64,000 nt of DNA from Paracoccaceae bacterium (GTDB lineage: Bacteria > Pseudomonadota > Alphaproteobacteria > Rhodobacterales > Rhodobacteraceae). The notes beneath the pieces were generated by a model. The model was not told the origin of the DNA, ran no database searches, and saw only the letters and a program-made list of their open reading frames with translations. Shown piece after piece: positions 24,053 through 33,976 of the stretch. The DNA lies in assembly GCA_026989355.1 (NCBI GenBank), contig JALSJM010000013.1, positions 1-64,000 on the forward strand. Reading direction: 5' to 3'. The position numbers and the translations under genes are program-made. The stretch's first letter is position 1. The number at the start of each line of letters is the position of its first letter.

Positions 24053-25411
24053 ATGTGGCGCAAGTTTCTGTTCATTCCTCCCCTGGCCATCGGTATTGCG
24101 GTGGTCGTGCTCACCGTGGGCAACCGCCCGGCACCGGCCCGCAAGGCACCCGTGGAAGAGGCCCGCGTGGTGCGCGTCATGGAGGTCAGGCCGGTGGCGC
24201 TTCGGCCGCGCATCACCGGATACGGCACGGTGCGTCCGTCGCATGTGTGGAATGCCGTTGCCCAGGTCGGGGGCAAGGTGATTCATGTCCACCCGGAGTT
24301 GAAGAAGGGTGCCATCATTGCCGCCGGCACCGAGATCATCACCATTGCCCCTGACGATTATCGCCTTGCCATCGCCCAGGCCGAGGCCAACATCCGTGCC
24401 ACCGAAGCCAGGCTGGCCGAGATCGATGTCGGCGAAGAGAATACCCGCAGTCTGCTGGAACTGGAACGCGAGGCGCTGGAGGTTGCACGCAGGGATTACC
24501 AGCGCAAGAAGGAGCTGGAAGAACGCGGGGCGGTGCCCACCAGCGTTCTGGAGCAGGCCCTCAACCCGCTGATCGCCCAGCGCAAGCAGGTGCAGGCGCT
24601 GGAAAACACGCTCAGCCTGCTGCCGGCCCAGCGCAAGGCGCTGGAGGAACAGCTTTCGATCTATCGCAGCCAGCTGGCCACGGCGAATCTGAACCTCGAA
24701 CGCACCCATATCCGCATGCCGTTCGACGGGCGCATTTCGCTGGTGGCGATCGAGGTCGGGCAGTTCGCCCCTGCGGGAATGCAGCTTGCCGCGGCCGATG
24801 GCATCGCCCAGGCCGAGGTCGAGGCGCAGTATCCGCTGCAGCGGCTGCGTTCGATCATCCGGATGGCTGCCGACATTCCCGCCGAGATGACGCTTGATGC
24901 GCGCAGGATGCAGGAACTGATCCGCGAACTGGGCCTGTCGGTCGAGATCCTCATTGAAGAGGGCGAGGATCCCCTGATCCGGAAGGGGCGCTTCGACCGC
25001 ATGTCCGACAGCTTCGATCCGAAAACGCGGACCGTGGGCGTGATCGGGGTGATCGACGACCCCTACGCGCATGTTTCACCGGGGCGCGAACCGCCTCTGA
25101 CAAAGGGCATGTTCGTACGCATGGACATCCTTGCCCGCCCGGTGAAAAACGTCCTGGTCATTCCCCGTGCCGCGGTGCATGAGGGCAAGGTATTCGTGGT
25201 GGACGGCGACAGCCGGCTTGCCATCCGGCCGGTGCGGATCGTGGCGCGGATGCGCGATCTGGCGATCATCGGCGAAGGTCTGGAGGCGGGCGAACACATC
25301 GTCCTCAGCGACCTCGTGCCGGCGCTCGAGGGTCAGCTTCTGAGGCCGGTCCGCGATGAGGAAACGGCCGGGATGGTGACCCGCGAGGCGGCAGGGGGCA
25401 CGGCCAGATGA
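24053..25411 (+). CDS. RND efflux periplasmic adaptor (membrane fusion protein)
   Basis: This 452-residue adaptor links an inner-membrane RND pump to an outer-membrane channel. It has an N-terminal membrane anchor (FLFIPPLAIGIAVVVLTVG), a lipoyl-like beta domain (GYGTVRPSHVWNAVAQVGGKV), a long alpha-hairpin (about residues 100-220, Gln/Glu/Arg-rich) and the returning lipoyl half (THIRMPFDGRISLVAIEVG). Its stop overlaps the start of the pump gene (ATGA). No outer-membrane factor gene is adjacent. Confidence 0.92.
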   Translation: MWRKFLFIPPLAIGIAVVVLTVGNRPAPARKAPVEEARVVRVMEVRPVALRPRITGYGTVRPSHVWNAVAQVGGKVIHVHPELKKGAIIAAGTEIITIAPDDYRLAIAQAEANIRATEARLAEIDVGEENTRSLLELEREALEVARRDYQRKKELEERGAVPTSVLEQALNPLIAQRKQVQALENTLSLLPAQRKALEEQLSIYRSQLATANLNLERTHIRMPFDGRISLVAIEVGQFAPAGMQLAAADGIAQAEVEAQYPLQRLRSIIRMAADIPAEMTLDARRMQELIRELGLSVEILIEEGEDPLIRKGRFDRMSDSFDPKTRTVGVIGVIDDPYAHVSPGREPPLTKGMFVRMDILARPVKNVLVIPRAAVHEGKVFVVDGDSRLAIRPVRIVARMRDLAIIGEGLEAGEHIVLSDLVPALEGQLLRPVRDEETAGMVTREAAGGTAR

Positions 25412-28400
25412 AAACGGCCATACGCTATTTCGTCACCCATCCGACAATTGCCAACCTGCTGATGCTGGCGATCGTTGCGGCGGGGCTGATGGCGTTGCCG
25501 AAGATGCAGCGCGAAACCTTTCCCCGCATCGCGCCGCGCAATGTGGAAATCACGATAGCCTGGCCGGGCGCGCGCCCCGAAAATGTGGAGCAGGCGATCT
25601 GCCAGCGTGTCGAAGATGCCGTGCACAACGTGGACAACGTGCACGAAATCACCTGCGTGGCCATGGAAAACGTGGCGCGCACCACCGTGGAAATGGTGGA
25701 GGGCGCCGGTTTCGAGAAGTTCACCTCGGACATCAAGACGGAAGTGGAGGCGATCGACACCTTTCCCGATCTGGTGGAAAAGCCGGTCATCCGGCAGCTC
25801 GGCACGCGCGATTTCGTGACTTCGGTGGCGCTTTCGGCGCCGGTTGCCTCGCCGGTCGATCTGAAGATGCTGGCCGAGAACATCAAGGATCGCATGGAGC
25901 GCACCGGAAGGATTCCCAAGGTCACGGTGCGCGGCTTTTCCGGGCATCAGATCCGCATCGCCCTTGATTCGGCGCGCTTGCGGGCCTTCGGCCTTTCCGT
26001 GCAGGATGTGGCCGGTGCCCTCATGCGAACCAGTTTCGACCTGCCCGCCGGAGCCCTTCAGACGCGCCAGCGCGATATCCTGATCCGTTATGCCGACGAG
26101 GGCAGGAGGGCGCGCGATTACGAGACCATCCCGATCGCGGCCGGCGCTTCCGGCGGCGAGGTGCTGCTTGGCGATATCGCGCGGATCACCGACCGTTTCA
26201 GGCTGGACGAGGAAAAATTCCTTTTCAACGGCAGACGTGCGGCCATCCTTGACATAACCAAGACCCCGCGGGACGACGTGCTCGGGGTGGTGGATGCGGT
26301 GAAAGCCTTCATCGCCGATGAAAAGGCGCGCCTGCCTGCGGGGGTGGTTCTGGAAATCACCAATGATCAGGCTTCCCAGGTGCGCGACCGGCTGGATCTG
26401 ATCCTGAGCAACTCGGTGCAGGGCCTGCTGCTTGTCTTTGCCACGCTGTGGCTGTTCTTCGGCCTGCGCTATTCGTTCTGGGTGGCTCTGGGCCTGCCCA
26501 TTTCGTTTCTCGGGGGCGGGCTGCTGATGGTGTGGGGCGGCATGACCATCAACATGATGACCATGATCGGCCTGCTCATCGTGATCGGTCTGCTGATGGA
26601 CGATGCCATCGTGATATCCGAAAACATCGCCGCCCACAGGGCCAGGGGCAAGGCGCCGGTCCGGGCTGCGGTTGATGGCGTTACCCAGGTGCTGCCCTCG
26701 GTCTTTGCCTCGTTCATCACCACCGCCGTGATCTTCGGATCGCTCGCCTTCCTCAAGGGCGATCTCGGACAGATCCTGCGGGTGATCCCCATCGTCATGC
26801 TGTTCGTGCTGGCGGTATCGCTTGTCGAGGCCTTTCTCATCCTGCCTCATCACCTGCTGCACTCCATGGAAAAGGCGAAAACGGCAGAAATGGGCGGCCG
26901 CTTCCAGGCGTGGCTGAACGAAAGGCTTGAAACCTTCGGCCGCAGGGTGGTGGAGCCGGTGGCGCGCCTTGCCGTCAGCTGGCGCTATCTCACCTTCGGC
27001 CTTGCAGCGATGCTGTTCCTGCTGGCAGTGGCCATCATGGCCGGCGGCAAGGTCAAGTTCGAGGCCTTCCCCGATCTCGACGGCAATACCGTGGCGGCGC
27101 GGATCCTGTTGCCGGCCGGCTCTCCTCTGGAACTGACCGAGCGCACCGTGACCGGGGCCATTGCCGCCCTGCGCGAAATCAACCGGGAAGAAAGCCCCCG
27201 GCAGCCCGAAGGGCAGGATCTGGTGCGCAACATCTCGGTGGAATACAATCGCAACGATACGGCGGGTGAGGCGGGGGCGCATGTGGCCACCATCACCGCC
27301 GACCTGCTTGATGCCGAAATACGCACCATCCGCATCGAGGAAGTTCTTTCGAGATGGCGCAGGAAGGCGGCGGATCTGCCGGATGTCATGTGGATCCGCT
27401 TTTCCGAAACCCGGATCGGCCCGGCCGGTCTGGATATCGAGATCCGCATTCAGGGGGATGACCTGAACGCGATGAAAGCCGCTTCGGATGAACTGATGAC
27501 CTGGCTGAAGGGCTATGAGGGTGCGGTGGACATTTCCGACGATCTGCGCCCGGGCAAGCCGGAATTCCGCATCCGCCTGAAGCCGGGGGCGCGGATGCTG
27601 GGGCTCGACGGTCGGCTGGTGGCCGATCAGCTGAGGGCCGCCTTTCATTACATGACGGTGAACACCGTCCAGCGCGACGGCGCGAGCATCGACATCGACG
27701 TGCAGCTTTCCGATACCGGCCGCGATTCGGTGGGCGATCTGGACAATTTCGACATCGCGCTCCCCGACGGGCGTCTGGTTCCGCTGAAGGCCGTGGCGGA
27801 AGTCACGGCGGATCGCGGCTATTCGCGCATCACGCGGATCAACGGTCAGCGCGCCATCACCGTTACCGGCGACGTGGATACCCGGATCGCCAACGCCAAC
27901 GAGATCGTCACCAATGCGATGAGCGCTTTCGTGCCCGGGCTGCTGGAGAAATATCCGGGTGTGCGGATCTCGCTGGAAGGCGCCGACCGCAAGGCGCGCA
28001 AGACGCAGCAGTCCATCCTGTCGGGTTTCGTGATCGGGATCATCGGCATCTACCTGCTGCTGTCCTTCCAGTTTCGCAGCTATGTCGAACCGGTGGTGGT
28101 CATGTCGATCATTCCGTTCGCCTTCGTCGGAGCGATCGCGGGGCATCTCGTCATGGGGCTGAACTTCTCGATGCCTTCCCTGCTGGGGCTGGTGGCCCTT
28201 TCCGGGGTGGTGGTGAACAATTCCATCCTGCTGGTCAATTTCATCAAGCATTACCATGGCGAGACGGCAAGCGTTCAAGAGGCAGCGCCGCTGGCGGCGC
28301 GCGCCCGCTTCCGGGCCATCCTGCTCACCTCCATGACCACCTTTGTCGGCCTGCTGCCGATCCTCACGGAAAAGAGCCTGCAGGCGCAGATCCTCACGCC

Positions 28401-28563
28401 GCTGGTCAGTTCGCTGGCGTTCGGCCTGCTGGCGGCCACCTTTCTGGTGTTGCTGGTCGTGCCGTCGATCTATGCCATTCTCGACGATTTCGGCCTGGCC
28501 CGGATCGATGACAGCGGCGATCCCCCGGCGGCTGAGGGGCAGGGGGCGGCCGGCCCGGGCTGA
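25408..28563 (+). CDS. RND efflux transporter, AcrB-like
   Basis: This 1051-residue inner-membrane pump shows the typical RND layout: a first helix (IANLLMLAIVAAGLMALP), a large periplasmic loop, and helix 4 with the paired aspartates of the proton relay in GLLMDDAIVISENI. The pattern repeats in the second half (LVALSGVVVNNSILLVNFIK). Overlap with the adaptor gene shows co-expression. The substrate cannot be read; the sequence looks like the multidrug/hydrophobe group and not a heavy-metal pump. Confidence 0.94.
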   Translation: MKTAIRYFVTHPTIANLLMLAIVAAGLMALPKMQRETFPRIAPRNVEITIAWPGARPENVEQAICQRVEDAVHNVDNVHEITCVAMENVARTTVEMVEGAGFEKFTSDIKTEVEAIDTFPDLVEKPVIRQLGTRDFVTSVALSAPVASPVDLKMLAENIKDRMERTGRIPKVTVRGFSGHQIRIALDSARLRAFGLSVQDVAGALMRTSFDLPAGALQTRQRDILIRYADEGRRARDYETIPIAAGASGGEVLLGDIARITDRFRLDEEKFLFNGRRAAILDITKTPRDDVLGVVDAVKAFIADEKARLPAGVVLEITNDQASQVRDRLDLILSNSVQGLLLVFATLWLFFGLRYSFWVALGLPISFLGGGLLMVWGGMTINMMTMIGLLIVIGLLMDDAIVISENIAAHRARGKAPVRAAVDGVTQVLPSVFASFITTAVIFGSLAFLKGDLGQILRVIPIVMLFVLAVSLVEAFLILPHHLLHSMEKAKTAEMGGRFQAWLNERLETFGRRVVEPVARLAVSWRYLTFGLAAMLFLLAVAIMAGGKVKFEAFPDLDGNTVAARILLPAGSPLELTERTVTGAIAALREINREESPRQPEGQDLVRNISVEYNRNDTAGEAGAHVATITADLLDAEIRTIRIEEVLSRWRRKAADLPDVMWIRFSETRIGPAGLDIEIRIQGDDLNAMKAASDELMTWLKGYEGAVDISDDLRPGKPEFRIRLKPGARMLGLDGRLVADQLRAAFHYMTVNTVQRDGASIDIDVQLSDTGRDSVGDLDNFDIALPDGRLVPLKAVAEVTADRGYSRITRINGQRAITVTGDVDTRIANANEIVTNAMSAFVPGLLEKYPGVRISLEGADRKARKTQQSILSGFVIGIIGIYLLLSFQFRSYVEPVVVMSIIPFAFVGAIAGHLVMGLNFSMPSLLGLVALSGVVVNNSILLVNFIKHYHGETASVQEAAPLAARARFRAILLTSMTTFVGLLPILTEKSLQAQILTPLVSSLAFGLLAATFLVLLVVPSIYAILDDFGLARIDDSGDPPAAEGQGAAGPG

Positions 28564-28602
28564 GCGGTTTCCTTCCGGGGGGCGATCCGCAGGGGAAAGC
28601 TT

Positions 28603-29385
28603 CTATCCAGTGGCCCAGGCGGCCGTCAGGCCGACCAGGACAACGGTTTCGCCAACCTGCTGGATGGCCCCCAGAATATCGCCGGTCTGGCCGCCGATCC
28701 TGGCATTGGCCAGCGCCGCCACAGCCAGCGCCGCCAATGCCGCCAGCAGAAAGGCGATCAGCCCGGCAGCTCCGGACAGCAGCAGCGCAAGGGCCAGCGC
28801 AAGAGCCAGCGCGTGCAGCGCGGTGCGGCTGCGGGGGCGCCCCGCCAGGGCCGAAAGCCCCGTTGAGCGCGCATTCGCAAGCCCCGCCATTGCGGCCGCC
28901 ATCAGTGCCCGCGACACGGCACCCGCCACGACCATCGCCGCCGGCAGCGCACCGCCACCGGCGCCGGCCAGGGCCGCCAGGGCCGACCAGCGCAACAGCA
29001 CGACCAGCAGCAGCGCAAGCATGCCATAGGTGCCGATCCGGCTGTCCTTCATGATCTCGAGGCGCCGTTCGGGCGTGGCTCCCCCCCACAGCCCGTCGGC
29101 CGTATCGGCAAGCCCGTCTTCGTGGAGGGCGCCGGTAAGAAGCATCAGCGTGCTCAGCGCCACCGCCGCGGCCAGGGGTGCGGGCAGGTTCAGGGCCGTG
29201 GCCAGCAGGCCGGCAGCACCTGCCAGCGCCGCCAGCACCCCCCCCACCAGGGGCCAGGCCCAGGCACTGGCGGCCACCGTTTCGCCGGCCGAAGGCCGGC
29301 CTGTCCCGACCGGCAGCCGGCCCAGAAGACCGAAGGCCAGGCGGATTTCTTCGGCCAGCTTTCCGATCCTGTCGTTTTCGTGCAT
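28603..29385 (-). CDS. cobS: Adenosylcobinamide-GDP ribazoletransferase (cobalamin synthase)
   Basis: CobS joins adenosylcobinamide-GDP and alpha-ribazole in the last assembly step of cobalamin. The 260-residue membrane protein has the conserved acidic motif [15 protein letters not shown] and [11 protein letters not shown], with many Ala/Leu-rich helices. It is divergent from cobT, whose product makes alpha-ribazole phosphate, so the two act in sequence. The start is the ATG at 29385. Confidence 0.95.
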   Translation of the reverse strand: MHENDRIGKLAEEIRLAFGLLGRLPVGTGRPSAGETVAASAWAWPLVGGVLAALAGAAGLLATALNLPAPLAAAVALSTLMLLTGALHEDGLADTADGLWGGATPERRLEIMKDSRIGTYGMLALLLVVLLRWSALAALAGAGGGALPAAMVVAGAVSRALMAAAMAGLANARSTGLSALAGRPRSRTALHALALALALALLLSGAAGLIAFLLAALAALAVAALANARIGGQTGDILGAIQQVGETVVLVGLTAAWATG

Positions 29386-29472
29386 GCACCGGGCCTTTCC
29401 TTGCTGCAGGTTTCTTCACTATACCGTCATCGACGGCGCCGCCAGAAGCGACAGCCGGAAAACGGATCAGAC

Positions 29473-30561
29473 ATGAAACGGGCGATACCCATGACACAGA
29501 TGCCGGAAGGAACAGCAGCAGAACAGGCCGCAGGCAAGGGAAGGGAAGGCGGGCCGCCGGGCTTCACCGGCCTGGAGGCGATTCGCGCGAAGCTGTCGTC
29601 GCTGCCTGCGCCCGACGACAGGGCCCGTGCGATGGCGGCAGAGCGCAACGGAGAGCTCACCAAGCCCCCCGGCGCCCTTGGCCGGCTTGAGGATCTGGCG
29701 CTCTGGTATGCTTCCTGGCGGGGCGATCCGCGCCCCGATCTGACAGCGCCGCAGGTGATCGTGTTTGCCGGCAATCACGGTGTCTGCGCGCAGGGGGTTT
29801 CGGCCTTTCCGGCAGAGGTCACCGCACAGATGGTGGCCAATTTCAGGGCCGGCGGTGCCGCAATCAACCAGCTGGCGCAGGCCTTCGGGGCACGGCTCGA
29901 TGTGCATGCGCTTGATCTGGAACACCCCACGAATGATTTCACGACCGGACCGGCGATGGAGATGTCCGCATTTCTTGCAGCCTTCGAAACCGGCTGGTGT
30001 GCCGTCGATCCGGCGGCCGATCTTCTGGTAACGGGCGAAATGGGCATCGGCAATACCACCGCCGCAGCCGCCGTGGCGGCGGCGCTGTTCGGCGGTGCTC
30101 CGGCCGATTGGGCGGGCCGGGGCACGGGAGTGGATGGTGCGGGGCTGGCCCGCAAGATCGCGGCGATCGAGGCGGGGCTGATTGCCAATCCGGCCCGCGA
30201 TCCGCTTGAGGTGTTGCGCAGCCTGGGCGGACGCGAACTGGCGGCCATGGCCGGTGCCATCCTGCGCGCTCGCCACCTGCGCATACCGGTGATTCTCGAC
30301 GGTTTCATCTGTACCAGCGCTGCCGCCACGCTTGAGGCAGCCGCGCCGGGGGCGCTTGATCATGCGGTGGCAGGGCATGTCTCGGCCGAGGGCGCACACC
30401 GGCGGCTTCTCGAGGCGCTCGGCAAGGTGCCGCTTCTCGATCTCGGGATGCGGCTTGGCGAAGGTTCGGGCGCGGCGCTGGCGATCGCTGTTCTGAAAGG
30501 GGCGGTTGCCTGCCATTCGGGGATGCATACCTTTGCCGAGGCCGGGGTGGCCGAGGGCTGA
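29473..30561 (+). CDS. cobT: Nicotinate-nucleotide-dimethylbenzimidazole phosphoribosyltransferase
   Basis: CobT makes alpha-ribazole phosphate from dimethylbenzimidazole and nicotinate mononucleotide. The 362-residue protein shows [39 protein letters not shown] and the C-terminal [17 protein letters not shown], all typical of the family. The ATG at 29473 is used; ATGs at 29491 and 29500 are alternatives, since ribosome sites here are weak. The frame is open far upstream, but that is only the shadow of cobS. Confidence 0.95.
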   Translation: MKRAIPMTQMPEGTAAEQAAGKGREGGPPGFTGLEAIRAKLSSLPAPDDRARAMAAERNGELTKPPGALGRLEDLALWYASWRGDPRPDLTAPQVIVFAGNHGVCAQGVSAFPAEVTAQMVANFRAGGAAINQLAQAFGARLDVHALDLEHPTNDFTTGPAMEMSAFLAAFETGWCAVDPAADLLVTGEMGIGNTTAAAAVAAALFGGAPADWAGRGTGVDGAGLARKIAAIEAGLIANPARDPLEVLRSLGGRELAAMAGAILRARHLRIPVILDGFICTSAAATLEAAAPGALDHAVAGHVSAEGAHRRLLEALGKVPLLDLGMRLGEGSGAALAIAVLKGAVACHSGMHTFAEAGVAEG

Positions 30562-30711
30562 TCTCCGGGGCCAGGAGGGCCGCCCGGCAAGCTGCAACAG
30601 CACACAGTCTCCGTTTTTCCCCGGATCCGGCCTGGTGCAGGGTTCCGTGGCGAACGGGCAGCGGCTGCCATGGTGGGCCGGTGTGCTCAGGCCCTGCCGC
30701 GCCTGTCGTTC

Positions 30712-33700
30712 TCAGGTTTTCGGCATCTGCAGCACGATGTTCCGCCCGCCCTTCACATAGCGCAGGCTGTTTTCGCCGATCGCCACAACCCTGCCGCCGT
30801 TCAACCGGTCGCCCACGGCCACCTTCACGTAGCGTCCGCTGCGCAGGCGCACCAGTGCGCGGCGCTTGGATGCAGAGCCGTAGATTCCGATCAGGTTGAT
30901 CCGGCGCAGGTTGATCGCATTGGCCACCGTGGCCTGTCTGGCAACCGAGGCCCGGGTGGGCAGACGCGGTGCCACGGTCTGGCTGCGGGGGACGGCGGCG
31001 GCGGGTGCGACGGCCCGGTTGCCATTCCTGTCCGCCACGACCGCCGGGGCAGACGGGGGCGGAGGCGCCGCGGCGCGGATGACCGCAACCGTCTTGGCGA
31101 AATCGCGCGGCCTGTGCGCGGGTTTCAGCGAGGCGGCCACCGCCTGGGCCGTGGGTGCTTCGTTCACACCCGGGGCATTCTGTGGCGCCGCGGGGCGCGG
31201 CCGCGGCCGGATGGCGGACAGTTCTGCGCGGGAGCGCCCGCCGAGGGCGGCCTTTTCAGAGATCTCGCGCAGATCGTCCGGGCGATGGCGCGGTCGCAGC
31301 CCGGCCAGGTCGGGGCCGGCGGCGGGGGCGGGCATGGCAGCGGCGGAGGCGGAACGGGCAGGGGGGCGGACCGGAGGCACACCGGCATAAACCCGGATTC
31401 CGTCCGGGGTTTCGGTGCCTTCGGGGCTTGGCGTTACCAGGCCGCGCCCGTCAAGCGTGAAGCGGCTGCCGGGGGAAACGGGCGGCGCAACGCGGGGCGG
31501 TGACAGATCCCCGGGCGTGGTGCCAAGCGGGGGCAGGGCCACGGCATCGGGTGTGGGGATTCCGGGATCGATCGCGGCGATATAGGCTTCGTCGGCCTGT
31601 TCGTCGGCGGGCTGTGGCAGGGGGGCAGGCCCGCGCAGCCAGATCCCGGTAGCCGCATACAGCCTTTCGGCTTCCCGGTCGGGCAGAGTTCGGGATTGGG
31701 GTGCAGCTGCGGACTCTGCCGCTTGCGCAGCCGTTTCGGAGGGGGCGGGCTCATGCTTCCGGACAGGAGGCAATGGCGCGTCGGGGCGCGGTGCCGTGCG
31801 GGGCGGCACGCTTGCCATGGCGGCGGTATCGCCGGGGCCGATCCCGTTCGGGGGGGCGGTTTCGGCAGTCCGGGGGCGGCCGGCCAGTTCGGGGCTTGTG
31901 GTCATGGCAGCGGGCGGGGCATCGTCGGGGCGCGCAGCTGCCATGCGGCTTTCCGGCCGGGGGATGCGTCCGGTTGCCCGCCCGGCTGCCCGGTTGCCGG
32001 CCTGCGTACCCGGGGCGGATGCCGGAGGGGGGCCTTCCTGCCGCACTGTCTGGCGAAACCCGCCTTCTGCATCCGGCGCGGCAAATATCGTCAGCCAGAG
32101 CGCGCCGGCAAAGGTGCCGATGGCCAGCAGCAGCACGAGCATCAGCCCGGGAGGAACATCCTTGCGCCTGTGGCGGGGGGCAAGGCCCCGGACCAGGGCA
32201 ATGATGGTTGCGGCAGTGCCGCTTGCCGCGGCTGCCGGGGCGGGAGAATGCGCAGGAACCCGTTCCGCGGCAGGCTGGACGACAGGCACGGGCCGGGCGG
32301 GAAGGCTGTCCATCGTTTCATCTGCCGTCCGCGCCGGGCCGAGGCGCGTAACGGCATGCGCCGTTTCGGAACCGGAAGCGGCCGGGTCGGGGACAGCAGG
32401 CGCAGAAGGGGGGCTTTCGGCCGGGGCTTCCCGAAGAGCCGTGGATGTGGGCGCCGGATTTTCCGGATCTTCCGCTGCCATGAGCGTGTCCGCATCTGCC
32501 GGGCCACCGGGGGATGGCGCTTGATCCGTGGGGGGGCAAACGGCTTCGGGTGTGCGTTCCTGCAAGGGGACGGCGTGTGTGTTGCCGGAATCTTCGGGGG
32601 CGCGGAGGGATGTTTCCGTCAGATCTTCTTCCGCTGCCTCTTCCGCTGTTTCGGGGCTGCTGCCGGGCGGCGCATCCGGCGCGGTCTGATGATCTTGCGT
32701 TTCGGAAGCACCCTCAGCCCCGGCAATGCTGTCAATCGCGTCGGCCCTGTCAGCCCTGAAAGGCAGGGTGCCGGGCGGCGGGTTGTCCGCGGGCGGGTTG
32801 TCCACGGCCTCGGGGGCATCCTCCGTGCCGGGGGGCGCCAGCGTCGGAGCCTCCTGCGGGGCGGGAAGGGGCCGGGGAACGGCCCCGGGGCCGTTGTCCC
32901 CGTCTGCGGCGCCTGCCGCCGTGTTGCCGGGGGGCGCGTTGCCCTGCATCTCTGCGGGTCCGGTTGCCGCAAGAGGATCGGAGATGCTGCCGGCGGTGAT
33001 GCCGGCTGCCGGCACGGCGGAGCGGGGCAGCGGCATCCCGTGCTTCGTTGCTGCGCTGGCCGGGTCGGTTTCCGCTTCGGCCCCGTCCCTGTTGCGAACC
33101 GGCATGAGGGGTGGGCCGGTTTTGCCCGGAATGTTCCTCTGTGCCTGATCCTGTGTCTCGTCCTGCGCGCTGCGTGCGTGCAGCCGTTCGCTGAGTGCCA
33201 GAAGCGTATCGAGCGAGCCCGGCGGCTGATCGCGCGGTGGCACGGCATGGGGAACGACGCGGGGGGGCGGGGTTTCGCGGGTCGGTTCCGTGTCGCGCTC
33301 AAGCGTTTCGTCCTCGGGTATCAATGTGCGGGCCATGGCGGTGGTGCCGAAGAAAGGTTCGCCGGGGAACTTTTCTTCGGACGGGCGGGCCGCGAAATAC
33401 AGGGGGTTGAAACCGCGCTGGCGGGCGAAGGTTTCGGCCTCGTCCAGGGTTTCGCGGGCAACCGCCGCAACCCGGACCACGCCCGGTTCGCTGCTGTCGC
33501 ACCAGTCGAATACCAGTTCGTCGATCCGATAGGGGGTAAGCCCGTCAAGGGCTTCGGCGATGCGGGCCCGGCGGGCGGCAGGCTCGGGGCCGGGGGCGGT
33601 TACGCTGGTATAGAGAATCTGCGAATCGGGCAGCAGCAGCTTGGTGGTGATTCCGTTCGGCGCCAGCGCGGATGCGGTCTTTTGCAGAAAACCCAGCTTT

Positions 33701-33816
33701 TCGCTCCAGTCGGGATCGTCGAACGAGATTTCCCCTGTCCGATGCCAGCCCTGATTGGTGCGGTGCAGCAGGGTGATCCCTTTCGGATCAAGGTGCAGGG
33801 CGAAGTTCGGCTTCAT
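30712..33816 (-). CDS. Large single-span protein with GspL/PilM-like and GspC/PilP-like ends
   Basis: This 1034-residue protein has three parts. Residues 1-145 (FALHLDPKGITLLHRT, ALDGLTPYRIDELVFDW) look like the actin-like cytoplasmic domain of GspL/PilM. A long Pro/Ala/Glu-rich linker follows, with one membrane helix at about 557-579 (GLMLVLLLAIGTFAGALWL). The last 70 residues (INLIGIYGSASKRRALVRLR, VGDRLNGGRVVAIGENSLRY) resemble the GspC/PilP homology region. This type of protein occurs in Rhodobacterales and has no established function. No secretion genes are adjacent. The domain reading is inference from sequence pattern. Confidence 0.75.
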   Translation of the reverse strand: MKPNFALHLDPKGITLLHRTNQGWHRTGEISFDDPDWSEKLGFLQKTASALAPNGITTKLLLPDSQILYTSVTAPGPEPAARRARIAEALDGLTPYRIDELVFDWCDSSEPGVVRVAAVARETLDEAETFARQRGFNPLYFAARPSEEKFPGEPFFGTTAMARTLIPEDETLERDTEPTRETPPPRVVPHAVPPRDQPPGSLDTLLALSERLHARSAQDETQDQAQRNIPGKTGPPLMPVRNRDGAEAETDPASAATKHGMPLPRSAVPAAGITAGSISDPLAATGPAEMQGNAPPGNTAAGAADGDNGPGAVPRPLPAPQEAPTLAPPGTEDAPEAVDNPPADNPPPGTLPFRADRADAIDSIAGAEGASETQDHQTAPDAPPGSSPETAEEAAEEDLTETSLRAPEDSGNTHAVPLQERTPEAVCPPTDQAPSPGGPADADTLMAAEDPENPAPTSTALREAPAESPPSAPAVPDPAASGSETAHAVTRLGPARTADETMDSLPARPVPVVQPAAERVPAHSPAPAAAASGTAATIIALVRGLAPRHRRKDVPPGLMLVLLLAIGTFAGALWLTIFAAPDAEGGFRQTVRQEGPPPASAPGTQAGNRAAGRATGRIPRPESRMAAARPDDAPPAAMTTSPELAGRPRTAETAPPNGIGPGDTAAMASVPPRTAPRPDAPLPPVRKHEPAPSETAAQAAESAAAPQSRTLPDREAERLYAATGIWLRGPAPLPQPADEQADEAYIAAIDPGIPTPDAVALPPLGTTPGDLSPPRVAPPVSPGSRFTLDGRGLVTPSPEGTETPDGIRVYAGVPPVRPPARSASAAAMPAPAAGPDLAGLRPRHRPDDLREISEKAALGGRSRAELSAIRPRPRPAAPQNAPGVNEAPTAQAVAASLKPAHRPRDFAKTVAVIRAAAPPPPSAPAVVADRNGNRAVAPAAAVPRSQTVAPRLPTRASVARQATVANAINLRRINLIGIYGSASKRRALVRLRSGRYVKVAVGDRLNGGRVVAIGENSLRYVKGGRNIVLQMPKT

Positions 33817-33976
33817 CCGGTTGATCCCGCAGAGAAAACGGCTGCGCCGGGACAGGCCCCGGCCCTTTCGCGGCGACTATAGCAGGAAACCGGGGGCAGA
33901 TTGAAGCGCGTCCAAGGATTTCCTTGCGTCCTGCGTCAAAAGGGCTGAGCCTGAGCGAAAATCCCGAAGGAAAATC

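Noticed and set aside
23066-25072. 668-codon minus-strand frame over the RND adaptor
   Set aside because: Antisense to a well-defined adaptor protein; no motif of its own.
25333-28278. 981-codon minus-strand frame opposite the RND pump
   Set aside because: It is His/Arg/Asp-rich, has no ribosome site or motif, and lies fully antisense to a clear RND transporter. It is a high-GC shadow.
31696-33882. 728-codon plus-strand frame opposite the 1034-aa protein
   Set aside because: Its composition (Gly, Arg, Cys) is that of an antisense shadow of a Pro/Ala-rich gene, and no domain is visible.
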